A stretch of 49,039 nt of DNA from Chitinivibrionales bacterium (GTDB taxonomy: Bacteria > Fibrobacterota > Chitinivibrionia > Chitinivibrionales > WJKA01): the NCBI GenBank assembly GCA_014728295.1, contig WJLW01000067.1:1-49039 (forward strand), read 5' to 3'. Below, in pieces: positions 8,845-17,700 of this stretch. The translations under genes were made by a program, and so were the position numbers. The stretch's first letter is position 1, and the number at the start of each line of letters is the position of its first letter. The notes under the pieces are model-generated. The model did no database searches and was not told the origin of the DNA. It saw nothing but the letters and a program-made list of their open reading frames with translations.

Positions 8845-10605
8845 CTACTTTGTCGGATCTGCCGGTTCATATGTATCTTGTGTAAAGTAAAGGTATTCGA
8901 TATTATGCAGCACGCCGCCGAAGGGTGCCGGGTAAACGTTTTTGATGCGTGATGAAATGGCGAACATGGCATGCGGTGTGAGCAGGGGAATGATGGGCAG
9001 GTAGTCTGCCGCAAGCTGTTGCCATTCGTTGTACAGGCGTGTGCGCATCTGAGTGTCAATCACGGTTACCGCAGAATCAAAAATGGCGTCGATTCGATTC
9101 TGCCAGTCGGGTTGATCGTCATCCGGGCCCAAATTCCACAGATGGAGTGAGCCCTCCGAGTGCCAGAGGTCATAGGCAAAATGAGGATCAATGGGCACGG
9201 AAATGCCGATAAGGGCAGCATCCCAGCCTTCTTCCCCGTGCAGCAAACGCATCAATGAATCCTGCTCGATCTCGACAATCCTCACGCCGGTCCCGGTCTC
9301 ATTCAGATTTGCCGCCATCAGATCGATCAGCGCGCGGCGATGTGCATTGTTACTGTTGGCCAGCAAGGTAATGGTATCACTGCTTGTCAATCCTGCTTCT
9401 TGCAAAAGCGAGGCGGCCTTGGACGCATTGTAAGAATAGTGTTGAACTCGCGGATTGTGAAAATACGTATGACCGGCCAGGCTGGTGCGAGAAGCCGTGG
9501 CCTTTCCCTGGTAAATTTTTTCGATAAGTTGATCGACATCCAGCGCATACGCCAGGGCCCGTCTTGCTTTTGGACTGGCCAGCAGAGATTTTCCGGTACC
9601 GGATGCATTTGCTAAATTGCATACGAGCGCAAGCTGCTGCAACGCATCGCCCGTTTCGAAAAGGACATACCCGTTTTGAGCCGCTTCTTCGGTCAAAATG
9701 GAAAGGCGCCTCTGCGAGAGAGCCATGTAATCAAGTGAAGCGCGCCTGAAAAGAGCCAGTTCCTGATTACGGTCGGGCACAATTCGCCAGGAAATGCGCT
9801 CGAAATAAGGCAGCGGCTTGCCGGCACTGTCGGATTTCCAGTAACAGGGATTTCTGCGCAGAGTCAGTCTGTGCGAGGGAACAAAAGATTCTGTTAGAAA
9901 CGGAGCCAGACGTGTGAACTCCCGGCGCACGATACCGGCCGACAACTGGTTGTCCAGAATCTCAGGAATATCTTTTCCGTCAAGGAAGCCTTTGCTGAAA
10001 AGCGGGAAAAAGGCGCGTGTCAGCAGATGTGGAAAGGGCGCATAAGGATGTGGGAGCGTAAAGCAGACGGTGGTGCTGTCAAGAATTTCAACATCGACGG
10101 GTTTACCGTTGATGCGGAATTTACGAGCGAGATAATTCGGCCGGATATCTTCATTGTAAATAATTTCATTGAGCGTAAAAGCCACATCCTCTGCACTGAA
10201 CGGCGTGCTGTCGGACCAGAACAGGCTGTCTCGCAGGAAAAATGTCCACGTTAAACCATCAGCGGACACTTCCCATCGCTCGGCGACGTGCGGCATGGGG
10301 CGCCCGGTGACCGGATCGATTGCAGCAAGCCCTTCGTAGAGAAAACCGATTACTTCCAATGATACCGGATCTCTGGCCTTAAGCGGATTGAGCGTCTGCG
10401 GATTATCGTAGAGCGCCAGACGAAATTCTCCACCGTGAGTACCGGTTGAGGGGCTAAACGGCCGGGAAACGGCTGGGAGCGAAGAGATATTTCTTTTCTT
10501 TTCCTGCGGGCCCCTGTCTCGAAAGCACGCACTTGACAAGCAAAGCACTGCAAGAATTGCAGTGTAGTGTGTAAATTTATACAGTATGCTTCCCTTTTCG
10601 ATCAT
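8845..10605 (-). CDS. Family-5 extracellular solute-binding lipoprotein (peptide/oligopeptide type)
   Basis: A 586-residue protein of the SBP_bac_5 family (OppA/DppA fold), the ligand-binding component of peptide or nickel ABC importers. The N-terminus is a lipoprotein signal with lipobox LSSAC (Cys about residue 27). Family hallmarks follow: LYEGLAAIDPVTGRPMPHVAERWEVSADGLTWTF, LRDSLFWSDSTPFSAEDVAFTL, and RRALAYALDVDQLIEKIYQGKA near residue 350. No permease or ATPase lies next to it. It is separated by the divergent SGNH hydrolase gene from the Yej-type importer at 11873-17624, which has its own binding protein. It could supply that importer with a second specificity, or act with an importer elsewhere. 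Ligand unknown. Confidence 0.88.
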   Translation of the reverse strand: MIEKGSILYKFTHYTAILAVLCLSSACFRDRGPQEKKRNISSLPAVSRPFSPSTGTHGGEFRLALYDNPQTLNPLKARDPVSLEVIGFLYEGLAAIDPVTGRPMPHVAERWEVSADGLTWTFFLRDSLFWSDSTPFSAEDVAFTLNEIIYNEDIRPNYLARKFRINGKPVDVEILDSTTVCFTLPHPYAPFPHLLTRAFFPLFSKGFLDGKDIPEILDNQLSAGIVRREFTRLAPFLTESFVPSHRLTLRRNPCYWKSDSAGKPLPYFERISWRIVPDRNQELALFRRASLDYMALSQRRLSILTEEAAQNGYVLFETGDALQQLALVCNLANASGTGKSLLASPKARRALAYALDVDQLIEKIYQGKATASRTSLAGHTYFHNPRVQHYSYNASKAASLLQEAGLTSSDTITLLANSNNAHRRALIDLMAANLNETGTGVRIVEIEQDSLMRLLHGEEGWDAALIGISVPIDPHFAYDLWHSEGSLHLWNLGPDDDQPDWQNRIDAIFDSAVTVIDTQMRTRLYNEWQQLAADYLPIIPLLTPHAMFAISSRIKNVYPAPFGGVLHNIEYLYFTQDTYEPADPTK

Positions 10606-10612
10606 GGTTAGT

Positions 10613-10680
10613 GCCTGGTATAGTGAAGTGTATAAAATACAATCATAGCAATATCGATGTGCAGCAGGCTCATACCAGGC
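10613..10680. repeat. Spaced inverted repeat in a divergent promoter region
   Basis: GCCTGGTAT at 10613-10621 and its exact inverse ATACCAGGC at 10672-10680 are separated by 50 bp, in the 141-bp gap between two divergent genes (solute-binding protein and SGNH hydrolase). The arms could be paired operator half-sites acting through a DNA loop, or a hairpin in a leader RNA. No regulator gene is adjacent. Confidence 0.35.
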
Positions 10681-10746
10681 GCAGGCTGTGCAATTGGAGG
10701 CGATGTATCTTTATCATTTTGCACTCATCCACAATAAGGCAGCGCC

Positions 10747-11856
10747 ATGAGTTCGATATGCACACCGGGCGGCGGTTTAGGCAAAACAGGTTCGCTGCTT
10801 CGCAGGGGCGGGCGCGTCAGTGTTGCCTATCTCGGCGGCTCGATCACCCAGGCAGGCAAAAGCCGCAAGCGGCCTTTCCACGGTTGGCGCGGCTATACGA
10901 CTGAGTGGCTGCAATCGGCTTATCCCGGTGCGAATATAGTCGAAGTAAACGCCGGTATTGGCGGAACCTCGAGTGCGCTGGGCGTATTCCGCGCCAAGAG
11001 TGATGTGCTTGCCTTTTCACCTGACCTGATTTTCGTCGAATTTGTCGTCAATGACGAGGAATGCGACGAGCATACGTCAATCAGCAGCATGGAAGGCATC
11101 GTGCGCCAGGCCCTGCAGCACGAAAATCGTCCACAGCTCTGCTTTGTGTATACGGTTAACGAACCGTACATACTCTTTTACAAAGCGGGGAAATTGCCGG
11201 ACCGTTTAGTATGGCATGAAAAGGTTGCCCGGCGGTATGCGATTCCGTCAATCAATATCGGGCGGCCGATTGCCGAGAAAATCATTGCCGGCCGGCTCGA
11301 GTGGCGCAGTTTCGCTCCGGATGGCACTCACCCCTCGCCCGAAGGATTTGCGCTGTATCGTGATTTAGTGATTGAGCAATTGCGCACCTTGCTGCAAATG
11401 CCGCAGGTCAATTCGCCCTCGGCCCCGCCATCGCAACTGTCAAATCTGGACCTGGCCGGCGCAGACATCGCCTATGTCAAAGAATCCGATGCACAGGCGG
11501 ACTGGATATGGACCGGCGAAAAATTAACGAAAGGCTGGGCTCGATTCGGCAACGTGCTCGCCGCAGAATATCCGGCACATCCGCTGCGACTAAATTTTTC
11601 GGGGCGATCTGTGGGGCTTTACTATGTTGTCGGTCCTGAATCGGGAGATATTGAATGCGCTATTGACGGAGGCGATTTTAAAAAATACCGCATATTTGAC
11701 CGGCACTCACAAAAATTTTATCGACCTTACTATCAAGTACTGACGCATGATCTGGCAGAGGGCAGCCACACTATCGATATTAGAATGTGCGAGCAGAAGC
11801 CGCCCAATTCCCGCGGACGAAAATTCTGGCTCGGGGGATTGCTGGTTCGTCGATAA
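10747..11856 (+). CDS. SGNH/GDSL-family hydrolase with C-terminal beta domain
   Basis: A 369-residue esterase-type enzyme. The four SGNH blocks are visible: the nucleophile in YLGGSITQ (Ser32), the block-II glycine in NAGIGGTSS (about 69-76), block III VVND (Asn102), and DGTHPS (Asp192/His195). This fold removes acyl or acetyl groups from lipids or polysaccharides. After about residue 230 a separate region (LRLNFSGRSVGLYYVVGP, then IECAIDGGDFKKYRIFD) looks like a beta-sandwich accessory domain, as in some carbohydrate esterases. There is no signal peptide at this start; AAGG lies upstream of the ATG, and the enzyme may be cytoplasmic. It is divergent from the solute-binding protein and ends 16 bp from the convergent ABC operon. 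Substrate not determinable; carbohydrate deacetylation is one possibility. Confidence 0.8.
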   Translation: MSSICTPGGGLGKTGSLLRRGGRVSVAYLGGSITQAGKSRKRPFHGWRGYTTEWLQSAYPGANIVEVNAGIGGTSSALGVFRAKSDVLAFSPDLIFVEFVVNDEECDEHTSISSMEGIVRQALQHENRPQLCFVYTVNEPYILFYKAGKLPDRLVWHEKVARRYAIPSINIGRPIAEKIIAGRLEWRSFAPDGTHPSPEGFALYRDLVIEQLRTLLQMPQVNSPSAPPSQLSNLDLAGADIAYVKESDAQADWIWTGEKLTKGWARFGNVLAAEYPAHPLRLNFSGRSVGLYYVVGPESGDIECAIDGGDFKKYRIFDRHSQKFYRPYYQVLTHDLAEGSHTIDIRMCEQKPPNSRGRKFWLGGLLVRR

Positions 11857-11872
11857 GGACAACGGATAGTTT

Positions 11873-12829
11873 TTACAAGGGATAATAGCACGCGACTTGG
11901 CGCCGGTCGCTTTCGCGCTCAAGCGGGGGATGGCTCACGTTGCACTTTTCCTGCGCGCGCGGGCATCTGCCCTTGAAGACGCAGCCCGGCGGAACCTTGG
12001 CAGGCGAAGGAACTTCTCCGCCGAGGATTTGCGGTTTGCGGGAGCGATCAAGCGTGGGAATTGATCTGAGCAATGCGGCGGTATAGGGATGGCGGGGAGC
12101 GGAAAACAGCCCTGCCGGGCGGGCCGATTCAACGATTTTGCCTAGATACATGACGTAAATCCGGTCGCTGATAGACTTGACAAGTGAGAGGTCATGCGCA
12201 ATAAAAAAGAGTGAGAGTTTCATCTCCCGTTTCAAATCGAGCAGCAATTGAATGATCTGAGCCTGAACGGAAACATCGAGGGCCGAGACGACTTCATCGC
12301 AGACAATCATTGCGGGGCGCACGCCAATTGCCCGCGCAATGGCGATGCGCTGTCGCTGCCCGCCGGAGAAAGCATGCGGGAAGCGATCGAGATAGTCTGG
12401 CGACAGGCCGACCTGCTGCATAAGCCTGACACATTCGCCCCGTACATCCCTGCGAGAGCAAATACCGTGCAGCAGCATGGGTTCGGACAGGATGTCGAAA
12501 ATGGTATGGCGCGGATTGAGAGAGGTAAAAGGATCCTGAAAGATGATCTGGTAGTTTCTGCGATGCCGCGCCCAGGATGCCGGTTTGCCGGTGTCAACCA
12601 CGTCGTCGGAAAACGCAATTTCGCCCGAAGTAACCGGGACCAGACCGAGAATCGACAATCCCAGCGTTGTCTTTCCGCATCCCGATTCGCCGACGACCGA
12701 TACGATTTCCTGCTCTTCGACATTGAGCGATACCTCATCGACCGCTTTGATATTACCGATAATTCTGCCGAATACGCCGCCGGTAACCGGGAAGTACGTT
12801 TTGAGATTGCGAACCTGCAGCAGACTCAT
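11873..12829 (-). CDS. Peptide ABC importer ATPase, OppF/DppF-like
   Basis: A 318-residue ATP-binding subunit. Motifs: Walker [11 protein letters not shown]-loop FQDPFTSLNPR, signature FSGGQRQRIAIARA, Walker B MIVCDEVVSALD, H-loop FIAHD, and the C-terminal oligopeptide-transporter extension PPGCVFKGRCPRAQEKC. Two adjacent ATGs overlap the stop of the upstream ATPase gene (12832 and 12829). GAGGAG lies too close to the first, so I prefer the ATG at 12829. The open frame extends upstream to 12910, inside the previous gene, but has no start signal there. With the other ATPase, the two permeases and the binding protein it forms one minus-strand transport operon and is its last gene. Confidence 0.9.
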   Translation of the reverse strand: MSLLQVRNLKTYFPVTGGVFGRIIGNIKAVDEVSLNVEEQEIVSVVGESGCGKTTLGLSILGLVPVTSGEIAFSDDVVDTGKPASWARHRRNYQIIFQDPFTSLNPRHTIFDILSEPMLLHGICSRRDVRGECVRLMQQVGLSPDYLDRFPHAFSGGQRQRIAIARAIGVRPAMIVCDEVVSALDVSVQAQIIQLLLDLKREMKLSLFFIAHDLSLVKSISDRIYVMYLGKIVESARPAGLFSAPRHPYTAALLRSIPTLDRSRKPQILGGEVPSPAKVPPGCVFKGRCPRAQEKCNVSHPPLERESDRRQVACYYPL

Positions 12830-13806
12830 CATTTCTCCTCGGGATCGTAAAGAAAACAGGCTACCCGGCGATGGGGAGCGGTTTCGAACAGGGCCGGTTT
12901 GTGAACGCATTTGTCAAATGTGTGCGGACAGCGTTCACGAAATCTGCATCCGGCTGCATATTCGCTGGGCTGCGGCACCTGGCCGGGAATCGGTGTCAGT
13001 GTCGGATTTTCGGCATGCAGGTCGGGCAATGCGGCCAGCAACCCCCGGCTATACGGGTGCTGCGGCTGGAACAGAAAGGATTCGAGATTGCTTTGCTCAA
13101 CAATGCGACCCGCATACATTACCGCCAGGCGGTCGGCATATTGGGCTATCAGATTAAGATTGTGAGTTATAAACAGTATAGACGTACCAAGCTCTTGCTG
13201 CATTTCGATGAGCAGTTCCATTATCTGTGCTTGAACCGTGACGTCCAGGGCGGTGGTCGGCTCATCGGCGATGATCAAGGCCGGCTTGAGCAGCAGGGCC
13301 ATGGCAATCATCACTCGCTGCAGCATGCCGCCCGAAAGCTCATGCGGATAGGCGCGCAGGATACGGTCGGGGTCGGGAAATCCCACGCGATTAAGCAGCT
13401 CGTCGATTCGTTGCTGCGGGTTACCCGCATATTCATGATACTCAAAATATTCGTCGAGCTGTGTGCGTACGCTCAAAAGTGGGTTCAGCGCCGCGGACGG
13501 TTCCTGAAAAATCATGCTGATGGTCCGACCCCGTACGTCATAAAGTTTCTGGAGCGGCAATGCCAGAATGTCCATACCAGCAAGGCTTATCGATCCGCTG
13601 AGTATTCTGGTCGTCGGTTTGGGAAGCAGGCGCAGAAGCGCCAGCGCGGTTACCGTTTTGCCGCAGCCCGATTCACCGACCAGTCCGAAAATTTCACCTT
13701 TGCAGATGTCAAAGCTGACACCATCAATTATCGTGACGATGTCGCTCTCGCTGTGGAAACCGACGCTGAGGTTGCGAACCGAAAGTAAGATGTCATTGCT
13801 ACTCAA
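12829..13806 (-). CDS. Peptide ABC importer ATPase, OppD/DppD-like (TTG start)
   Basis: A 325-residue ATP-binding subunit that pairs with the OppF-like one. Motifs: Walker [11 protein letters not shown]-loop [10 protein letters not shown], signature [15 protein letters not shown], Walker [14 protein letters not shown]-loop FITHN, and the cysteine-containing C-terminal extension ([17 protein letters not shown]). The longest frame begins with a GTG at 13851 deep inside the upstream permease gene and without a ribosome site. GGAG seven bases before the TTG at 13806, overlapping the permease stop, is the better start and yields [13 protein letters not shown], as in homologues. Yej importers usually have one fused double ATPase (YejF); here the two halves are separate genes. 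Confidence 0.9.
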   Translation of the reverse strand: MSSNDILLSVRNLSVGFHSESDIVTIIDGVSFDICKGEIFGLVGESGCGKTVTALALLRLLPKPTTRILSGSISLAGMDILALPLQKLYDVRGRTISMIFQEPSAALNPLLSVRTQLDEYFEYHEYAGNPQQRIDELLNRVGFPDPDRILRAYPHELSGGMLQRVMIAMALLLKPALIIADEPTTALDVTVQAQIMELLIEMQQELGTSILFITHNLNLIAQYADRLAVMYAGRIVEQSNLESFLFQPQHPYSRGLLAALPDLHAENPTLTPIPGQVPQPSEYAAGCRFRERCPHTFDKCVHKPALFETAPHRRVACFLYDPEEK

Positions 13807-14833
13807 GACGATACTCCGCTTTGGGGTCGAATGCTTCCCGAATCCCTTCACCGATGAAGGTGGTCAATAGCAAGGTGATGAACAACGCAGAAATTGTTGA
13901 TACGGCAATCCAGGGCGCATTCAGATTTGCCAGACCCTGCTGAATAAGTTCCCCCCAGGAGGGGGTAGGGGGCGGCAGCCCGAATCCCAGGAAGTCAAGC
14001 GCAGTGAGTGATGAGATCCCGCTGATCAGACCAAACGGCATAATAGTGATCACCGGCGTAAGTGCATTCGGCAGAATCTGTTTGAATAAGATGCCGATAT
14101 GGCCAACCCCGACCGCTCGTGCCGACTTGACGTAGGTCATGCTTTTCAGCTTATAAAATTCTCCGCGCATGTAGTACGATAACCCGACCCACTGAAAAAT
14201 CGCCATGACAAATAGCAGCAGAGCAAAATTGCGTCCGTAAATCGATCCGACGAGGATAACCACATAGAGAAACGGCAGGGATGACCAGATTTCAATTAGG
14301 CGCTGAATAGTGATATCGGCTTTTCCGCCAAGATATCCCTGCACGCCGCCGATAATAATTCCCAGCACGGCACTGAGTACCATCAGCATGAGGGCGAAGA
14401 GCATGCAAATGCGGAATCCGTAGATCAGGCGAGACAAAATATCACGCGCAATCGCATCGGTTCCCAGCCAGTGTCGCCACGATGGCGCATGCGGTGGTTG
14501 ATCATCGAGATTCAGATACGAGTGCAGCGGATCGTGCGCAATGGGCGGAAAGATCATGAATGCGTTAGCGGTGAAAAATGTGTCGTTTCGCAATGTAACG
14601 TAATCCGCTTCTGTTTTATATCTGCCGCCGAAGGTCCGCTCGGAGTAGGTGAAGAGTACCGGAAAGTAGGAATTGCCGTGGTAACGCAGGTAGAGTGGTT
14701 TGTCATTGGCGATAAACTCTGAGAACAACGACAGTACAAATGCGGATCCGAGCAGTATCAGTGAGATATATGCTCGTTTGATGCGCCTGAACCGGCGCCA
14801 ACGTTCGCGGGTGAGATCGGAAAATATGCGCAT
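13799..14833 (-). CDS. yejE: Yej-type peptide ABC importer permease, YejE-like
   Basis: A 344-residue inner-membrane permease of the DppC/OppC class. A first membrane helix (about 21-42) is followed by an unusually long periplasmic insert with YFPVLFTYSERTFGGRYKTE, which matches the insert of YejE rather than OppC. The LGTDAIARDILSRLIYG motif comes next, then five further helices. The permease coupling helix is present (ARAVGVGHIGILFKQILPNALTP). The ATG overlaps the TAA of the yejB-like gene (TAATG). In E. coli the Yej system imports microcin C and small peptides; the general role here is peptide uptake, and the substrate is inferred only by family. Confidence 0.82.
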   Translation of the reverse strand: MRIFSDLTRERWRRFRRIKRAYISLILLGSAFVLSLFSEFIANDKPLYLRYHGNSYFPVLFTYSERTFGGRYKTEADYVTLRNDTFFTANAFMIFPPIAHDPLHSYLNLDDQPPHAPSWRHWLGTDAIARDILSRLIYGFRICMLFALMLMVLSAVLGIIIGGVQGYLGGKADITIQRLIEIWSSLPFLYVVILVGSIYGRNFALLLFVMAIFQWVGLSYYMRGEFYKLKSMTYVKSARAVGVGHIGILFKQILPNALTPVITIMPFGLISGISSLTALDFLGFGLPPPTPSWGELIQQGLANLNAPWIAVSTISALFITLLLTTFIGEGIREAFDPKAEYRLE

Positions 14834-15846
14834 TATTTGAAGGTAATCCTCGGATCGACAACTGCATAGAGAATATCGGAGAACAACCGGCCCAGCAGCG
14901 TTAATACACTGCTGATGAGAATGATTCCCATAACTACGTTGTAGTCACGATTAACGATGGAATTGAACACCAGCAATCCCATTCCGTCTATGTCAAATAC
15001 CTTTTCAATCAGAATCGCACCGGCAAAAATAAGTGTAAAAATTTCGCTCATACGCGTTGCCAGAGGTATGAGCGAGTTGCGAAATGCATGTTTCCAAACG
15101 GCCCGGTTGAATGGCGATCCCTTTACCAGCGCGGTGCGCATATAGTCCTTTTTAAGCTCCTCGAGAATACTGTTTTTCATGAGGAGCGTCAAAAAGGCAA
15201 ATTCACTGGCCATATAGCAGATCATCGGCAGAATCATGTGATGCAGAAAATCACCGACTTTGCTCAGGACGCGCAGATTTTCAAAGTTGTCGGATACGAT
15301 ACCTGAAAGTGGAAACCACTGGAAATAATCCCCGCCGGCAAAAAAGATGATCAGCAGAATCCCCAATGCGTATCCGGGAATCACATAACCGACGAAAATG
15401 ATAATCGAGGTTGCCGTGTCAATGGCCGTCATGTTTTTGACGGCCTTGAGCATTCCCAGCGGAATACAAACAAGATAGGAAAGCAGAAACGAAGTCAGGC
15501 CGAAAAAGAGCGAAATGGGAAAGCGTGTCGATAATACGTCCCACACCGGTTCCTGGTAGGCATATGAGGCGCCCAGGTCAAGCCGCAGTACATTCCCCAG
15601 CCAGATAAAGTAGCGTACCGGCGCCGGTTTGTCGAATCCGTAATATGCCTTGATATTTTGAATTTCTTCATCGGAGATCGAAACAGAAGCATCGACGCCC
15701 CGTTCGCTTGTGGTCGCTCTTAGCCTGGCAATCATCTGCTCGACCGGGCCGCCGGGTACGAATTGAATCAACGTGAAACATATAACGGTGATTCCGAGAA
15801 TCGTCGGAATCATGAGCAGCAGGCGCCTGATTATATAATATTTCAT
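14833..15846 (-). CDS. yejB: Yej-type peptide ABC importer permease, YejB-like
   Basis: A 337-residue inner-membrane permease. The start MKYYIIRRLLLMIPTILGI is typical of DppB/OppB/YejB, followed by FVPGGPVEQMIA. The periplasmic segment FPLSGIVSDNFENL resembles the YejB insert. The EAA-type coupling region is RTALVKGSPFNRAVWKHAFRNSLIPL, and the family ending IVNRDYNVVMG....D..Y..VDPRI is present. Its ATG overlaps the TGA of the binding-protein gene by 4 bases (ATGA) and its stop overlaps the yejE-like start, so all genes of this operon are coupled. Confidence 0.85.
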   Translation of the reverse strand: MKYYIIRRLLLMIPTILGITVICFTLIQFVPGGPVEQMIARLRATTSERGVDASVSISDEEIQNIKAYYGFDKPAPVRYFIWLGNVLRLDLGASYAYQEPVWDVLSTRFPISLFFGLTSFLLSYLVCIPLGMLKAVKNMTAIDTATSIIIFVGYVIPGYALGILLIIFFAGGDYFQWFPLSGIVSDNFENLRVLSKVGDFLHHMILPMICYMASEFAFLTLLMKNSILEELKKDYMRTALVKGSPFNRAVWKHAFRNSLIPLATRMSEIFTLIFAGAILIEKVFDIDGMGLLVFNSIVNRDYNVVMGIILISSVLTLLGRLFSDILYAVVDPRITFK

Positions 15847-17624
15847 TCTGCGTAATGAATATCACCGCCCGGCGATTCAAGCGATGCGTCGTTTTTCACT
15901 GCCTCCTGAAGAGCTTTGTCTTTTCCGGCGTCGTACCACCAGTAAATGGGAATAATGTCTTCGTTATTAAATTTGTCAAATACATATTCCGGCGTTCCGA
16001 ACTTGTTCCAATAGAGCATGCGATGCTTGTCCGACTGCCAAAGCAAGACATACGGGACTATTTCGTTCAATCGTTTGTCAAGTTGCTTGAGCAATTCGAT
16101 TCGCTTGTCGAGACTGAATTCAGTTTTTTGAACTTCTATTATGCTGTCAACAATTGAATCCCGTACGCCGGGAATATTATTTGTTGCGATATCCATTGCC
16201 GTTGCCGAACTCCATGACGCTTCCGGATCACGCAGGCGCGATGCGCCCCAGGCTATCCAGTACATGTCAAAATCGTGTTTGTCCAGCCGCTTGCGCAGCG
16301 ATGAGAGCGACAACTGTTCGATTTTGGGCACAAAACCGACTTGCTTTAAGTCTTCGAGGTAAATATTTAGATGGCGATGATCCACGCTGAAGGTGATGAA
16401 GGTAATGTCAAAGGGCTTGCCGTCTTTAACCAGCAACCCGTTGTCGTCAACCACCCATCCGGCTTCCTTGAGCAGTGCGCGGGCTTTGTCGGGATCATAC
16501 GGCGTGACGGGCACGTCAGGATTGATATTATCGGGATAGAGATCCGGATAAAAAGAATTGAGCAGAAAATACTGGTTGTACATGAGTTTCTCATTCATCA
16601 ATTTGCGATTGAGCAGGTAGCACAGCGCCCGCCTGACGCGCACGTCCCGAAATTTATCCCGGCGCAGGTTGATCGCCATTCCCTGGTAGCCTTTCGGTTC
16701 TTTATTGTAAATATTCTGCCGTACTACCCAGCCTTTTTTGACGGCATCGAAATTGGTTTTGGTCATCCAGATTGACGAGGTATAGACAGCATACGCATCA
16801 AAAACCTGTGTTTTGAATGCCTCCAGGGCCTTATTGCGGTCTTCCATGAACTTATACTTGATGGTCTGGAAATTGTATTTGTATTGATTGTACTTTTTGA
16901 TCCGGCCCCACCAATCATTGCGGCGTTCAAGCTCAATGAAACGATTTTTTTTGACTTCTTTGAGTGTATAGGCTCCACAAACCACGGGAAACTCGAAATT
17001 CTGCTCATTGAAGTCGACATTTTTCCATATATGTCTGGGAAGTGCCACCATGCCGCAAGCCGTCCAGAAATTGGACCAGTGATGCTTGACTGCCGAGAAA
17101 CGAATTGTCTTTTCATCAATTACTTCCGGGCGTTCGAAGCGCTTTAAATCAACGCGAAAAAGCGAGGTCAGGTTTTTGGGATCCATAATGACGTCATAAT
17201 AAAACTGGACGTCCTCAGCCGTAATCGGTTTGCCGTCACTCCAGGTTGCCTGGTCGTTGATCTTGAACGTGTAGGTCATTTTGTCATCAGAGATTTCCCA
17301 CGATTCGGCAAGTATGCCGACAGGGTTATTCTCTGTTGAATGGAGGGTTGCCAGCGGTTCGAAAAGTAATTCGGTTATTTGCTTTGAAAAGCTGTTGTAA
17401 TCCAGCCACATGTTCAGCGATTTGGGAAAGGAGCTGCCCCACGTGGTGTAGGTACCACCCGGTTTGGCATTGGGATCGGCAATAGGGTCAAACTCCCCGC
17501 CGGACTCCATGACGACGTCCTGAGCGGCCTGCCGGGATGCTGCTTTCTCTTTTTCTATATCCCTTTTTTCTCCACAGGCGAAAAGCACGATAATGCTCAA
17601 GCCACTAAGTAGAAATTGTTTCAT
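15843..17624 (-). CDS. yejA: Yej-type solute-binding lipoprotein, YejA-like
   Basis: A 593-residue SBP_bac_5 lipoprotein. The start is the ATG at 17624, preceded by GGAGAAG at good distance. It gives a signal MKQFLLSGLSIIVLFAC with lipobox LFAC (Cys17). The frame is open to 17780 but has no start support there. The mature part opens with GGTYTTWGSSFPKSLNMWLDY and LLFEPLATLH, the YejA-like form. Further family motifs are LAESWEISDDKMTYTF, WSDGKPITAEDVQFYYDVIMDPKN, and RRALCYLLNRKLMNEKLMYNQY near residue 340. It is the first gene of the importer operon, 77 bp after the LipM/LplA-type gene. A perfect TATAAT (minus strand, 17678-17673) lies upstream, but no convincing -35 box pairs with it. Confidence 0.85.
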   Translation of the reverse strand: MKQFLLSGLSIIVLFACGEKRDIEKEKAASRQAAQDVVMESGGEFDPIADPNAKPGGTYTTWGSSFPKSLNMWLDYNSFSKQITELLFEPLATLHSTENNPVGILAESWEISDDKMTYTFKINDQATWSDGKPITAEDVQFYYDVIMDPKNLTSLFRVDLKRFERPEVIDEKTIRFSAVKHHWSNFWTACGMVALPRHIWKNVDFNEQNFEFPVVCGAYTLKEVKKNRFIELERRNDWWGRIKKYNQYKYNFQTIKYKFMEDRNKALEAFKTQVFDAYAVYTSSIWMTKTNFDAVKKGWVVRQNIYNKEPKGYQGMAINLRRDKFRDVRVRRALCYLLNRKLMNEKLMYNQYFLLNSFYPDLYPDNINPDVPVTPYDPDKARALLKEAGWVVDDNGLLVKDGKPFDITFITFSVDHRHLNIYLEDLKQVGFVPKIEQLSLSSLRKRLDKHDFDMYWIAWGASRLRDPEASWSSATAMDIATNNIPGVRDSIVDSIIEVQKTEFSLDKRIELLKQLDKRLNEIVPYVLLWQSDKHRMLYWNKFGTPEYVFDKFNNEDIIPIYWWYDAGKDKALQEAVKNDASLESPGGDIHYAE

Positions 17625-17700
17625 AATCTTCTCCACGTAGTGAGTGTCAGTTGATTCAGGGTAAAATACCATATTATAGAAGGAAATTACCAATCCGGAA

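Noticed and set aside
12871..13788. 305-codon open frame on the plus strand
   Set aside because: It is antisense to the OppD-like ATPase gene and has no family signature.
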